The notes beneath the pieces were generated by a model that searched no databases, was not told the origin of the DNA, and worked only from the letters and a program-made list of their open reading frames with translations. DNA of 5,124 nt from Deltaproteobacteria bacterium (GTDB lineage Bacteria; Desulfobacterota; G020345765), in NCBI GenBank assembly GCA_030616835.1, contig JAUWWP010000224.1:1-5124 (forward strand), given 5' to 3'. Shown piece after piece: positions 4,946-5,124 of the stretch (its first letter is position 1; every line of letters starts with the position of its first letter). The position numbers and the translations under genes are program-made.

Positions 4946-5124
4946 TTGAGCAATAAAAATGTGGCAGTGGCCGGAATTTCAGTGTCCCCGGTCACCAAGA
5001 ACCTGGAGATTCCCATTAAGGATCTCGCTTTTAAGATGGTCAAGGAGGCACTGGCAGATGCCCGGATACCTAAAGAAGAGCTTGACGGCTTCTTTGTTAC
5101 CAACCCGGGCATGGCCGGTCCCCC
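4946..5124 (+). CDS. Thiolase-like protein (SCP2-type acetyl-CoA acyltransferase/lipid-transfer family), N-terminal fragment
   Basis: Only the first 59 residues are present; the gene runs off the right edge. The N-terminus NVAVAGISVSPV, then KDLAFKMVKEALADARIPKEELDGFFVTNPG, matches the opening beta-strand and first helix of thiolase-superfamily proteins of the SCP2/non-decarboxylating type. These cleave 3-oxoacyl-CoA with CoA, or in related subfamilies act as lipid-transfer or condensing proteins. The catalytic Cys and His residues lie beyond the window and cannot be checked. TTG at 4946 is chosen because a Shine-Dalgarno AGGA is 6 bases upstream and because it gives MSNKNVAVAG, the usual short lead into the first strand. 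A GTG at 4961 is the alternative. It follows the dehydrogenase on the same strand after a repeat-filled 169-base gap, a fitting last step for the pathway. Confidence 0.75.
   Translation, partial: MSNKNVAVAGISVSPVTKNLEIPIKDLAFKMVKEALADARIPKEELDGFFVTNPGMAGP

Overview
The window reads as one same-strand (+) block of acyl-CoA metabolism genes from a bacterial chromosome, cut at both ends. In order it holds: the 3' end of an AMP-forming acyl-CoA synthetase (1-397); the large, radical-barrel subunit of a two-subunit adenosylcobalamin-dependent acyl-CoA mutase (500-2164); its separate small B12-binding subunit (2199-2585); a crotonase-family protein (2840-3628); an acyl-CoA dehydrogenase (3643-4776); and the 5' end of a thiolase-like protein with a TTG start (4946 to the edge). 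There is no tRNA, rRNA, CRISPR array or transposase gene.

The genes fit a catabolic route for an organic acid: activation to a CoA thioester, B12-dependent carbon-skeleton rearrangement, a crotonase-type step, flavin-dependent dehydrogenation and thiolytic cleavage. The substrate cannot be read from the sequence. The mutase keeps the Tyr and Arg that hold the free carboxylate in methylmalonyl-CoA mutase, but has lost most other active-site and CoA-binding residues normally fixed in the family. The crotonase lacks both glutamates of a classical enoyl-CoA hydratase. Together these suggest a non-standard pathway (for example a rearranged substituted succinyl/malonyl-CoA, possibly followed by decarboxylation) rather than ordinary propionate or straight-chain fatty acid metabolism. 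This is inference.

Layout: 1-2585 is GC-rich and tightly packed, apart from a C/G-run palindrome between the synthetase and the mutase. A 254-base AT-rich spacer (2586-2839) made largely of heptamer-like repeats separates this from the crotonase/dehydrogenase pair, which are 14 bases apart. The dehydrogenase gene is locally much more AT-rich than the mutase. The 169-base gap before the thiolase is a cluster of palindromic repeats, one apparently nested inside another.

The organism is probably a strictly or facultatively anaerobic bacterium of the kind rich in acyl-CoA genes (Desulfobacterota/'Deltaproteobacteria' or a similar uncultured lineage). This rests only on gene content and on the style of the intergenic repeats, so it is a weak assignment.
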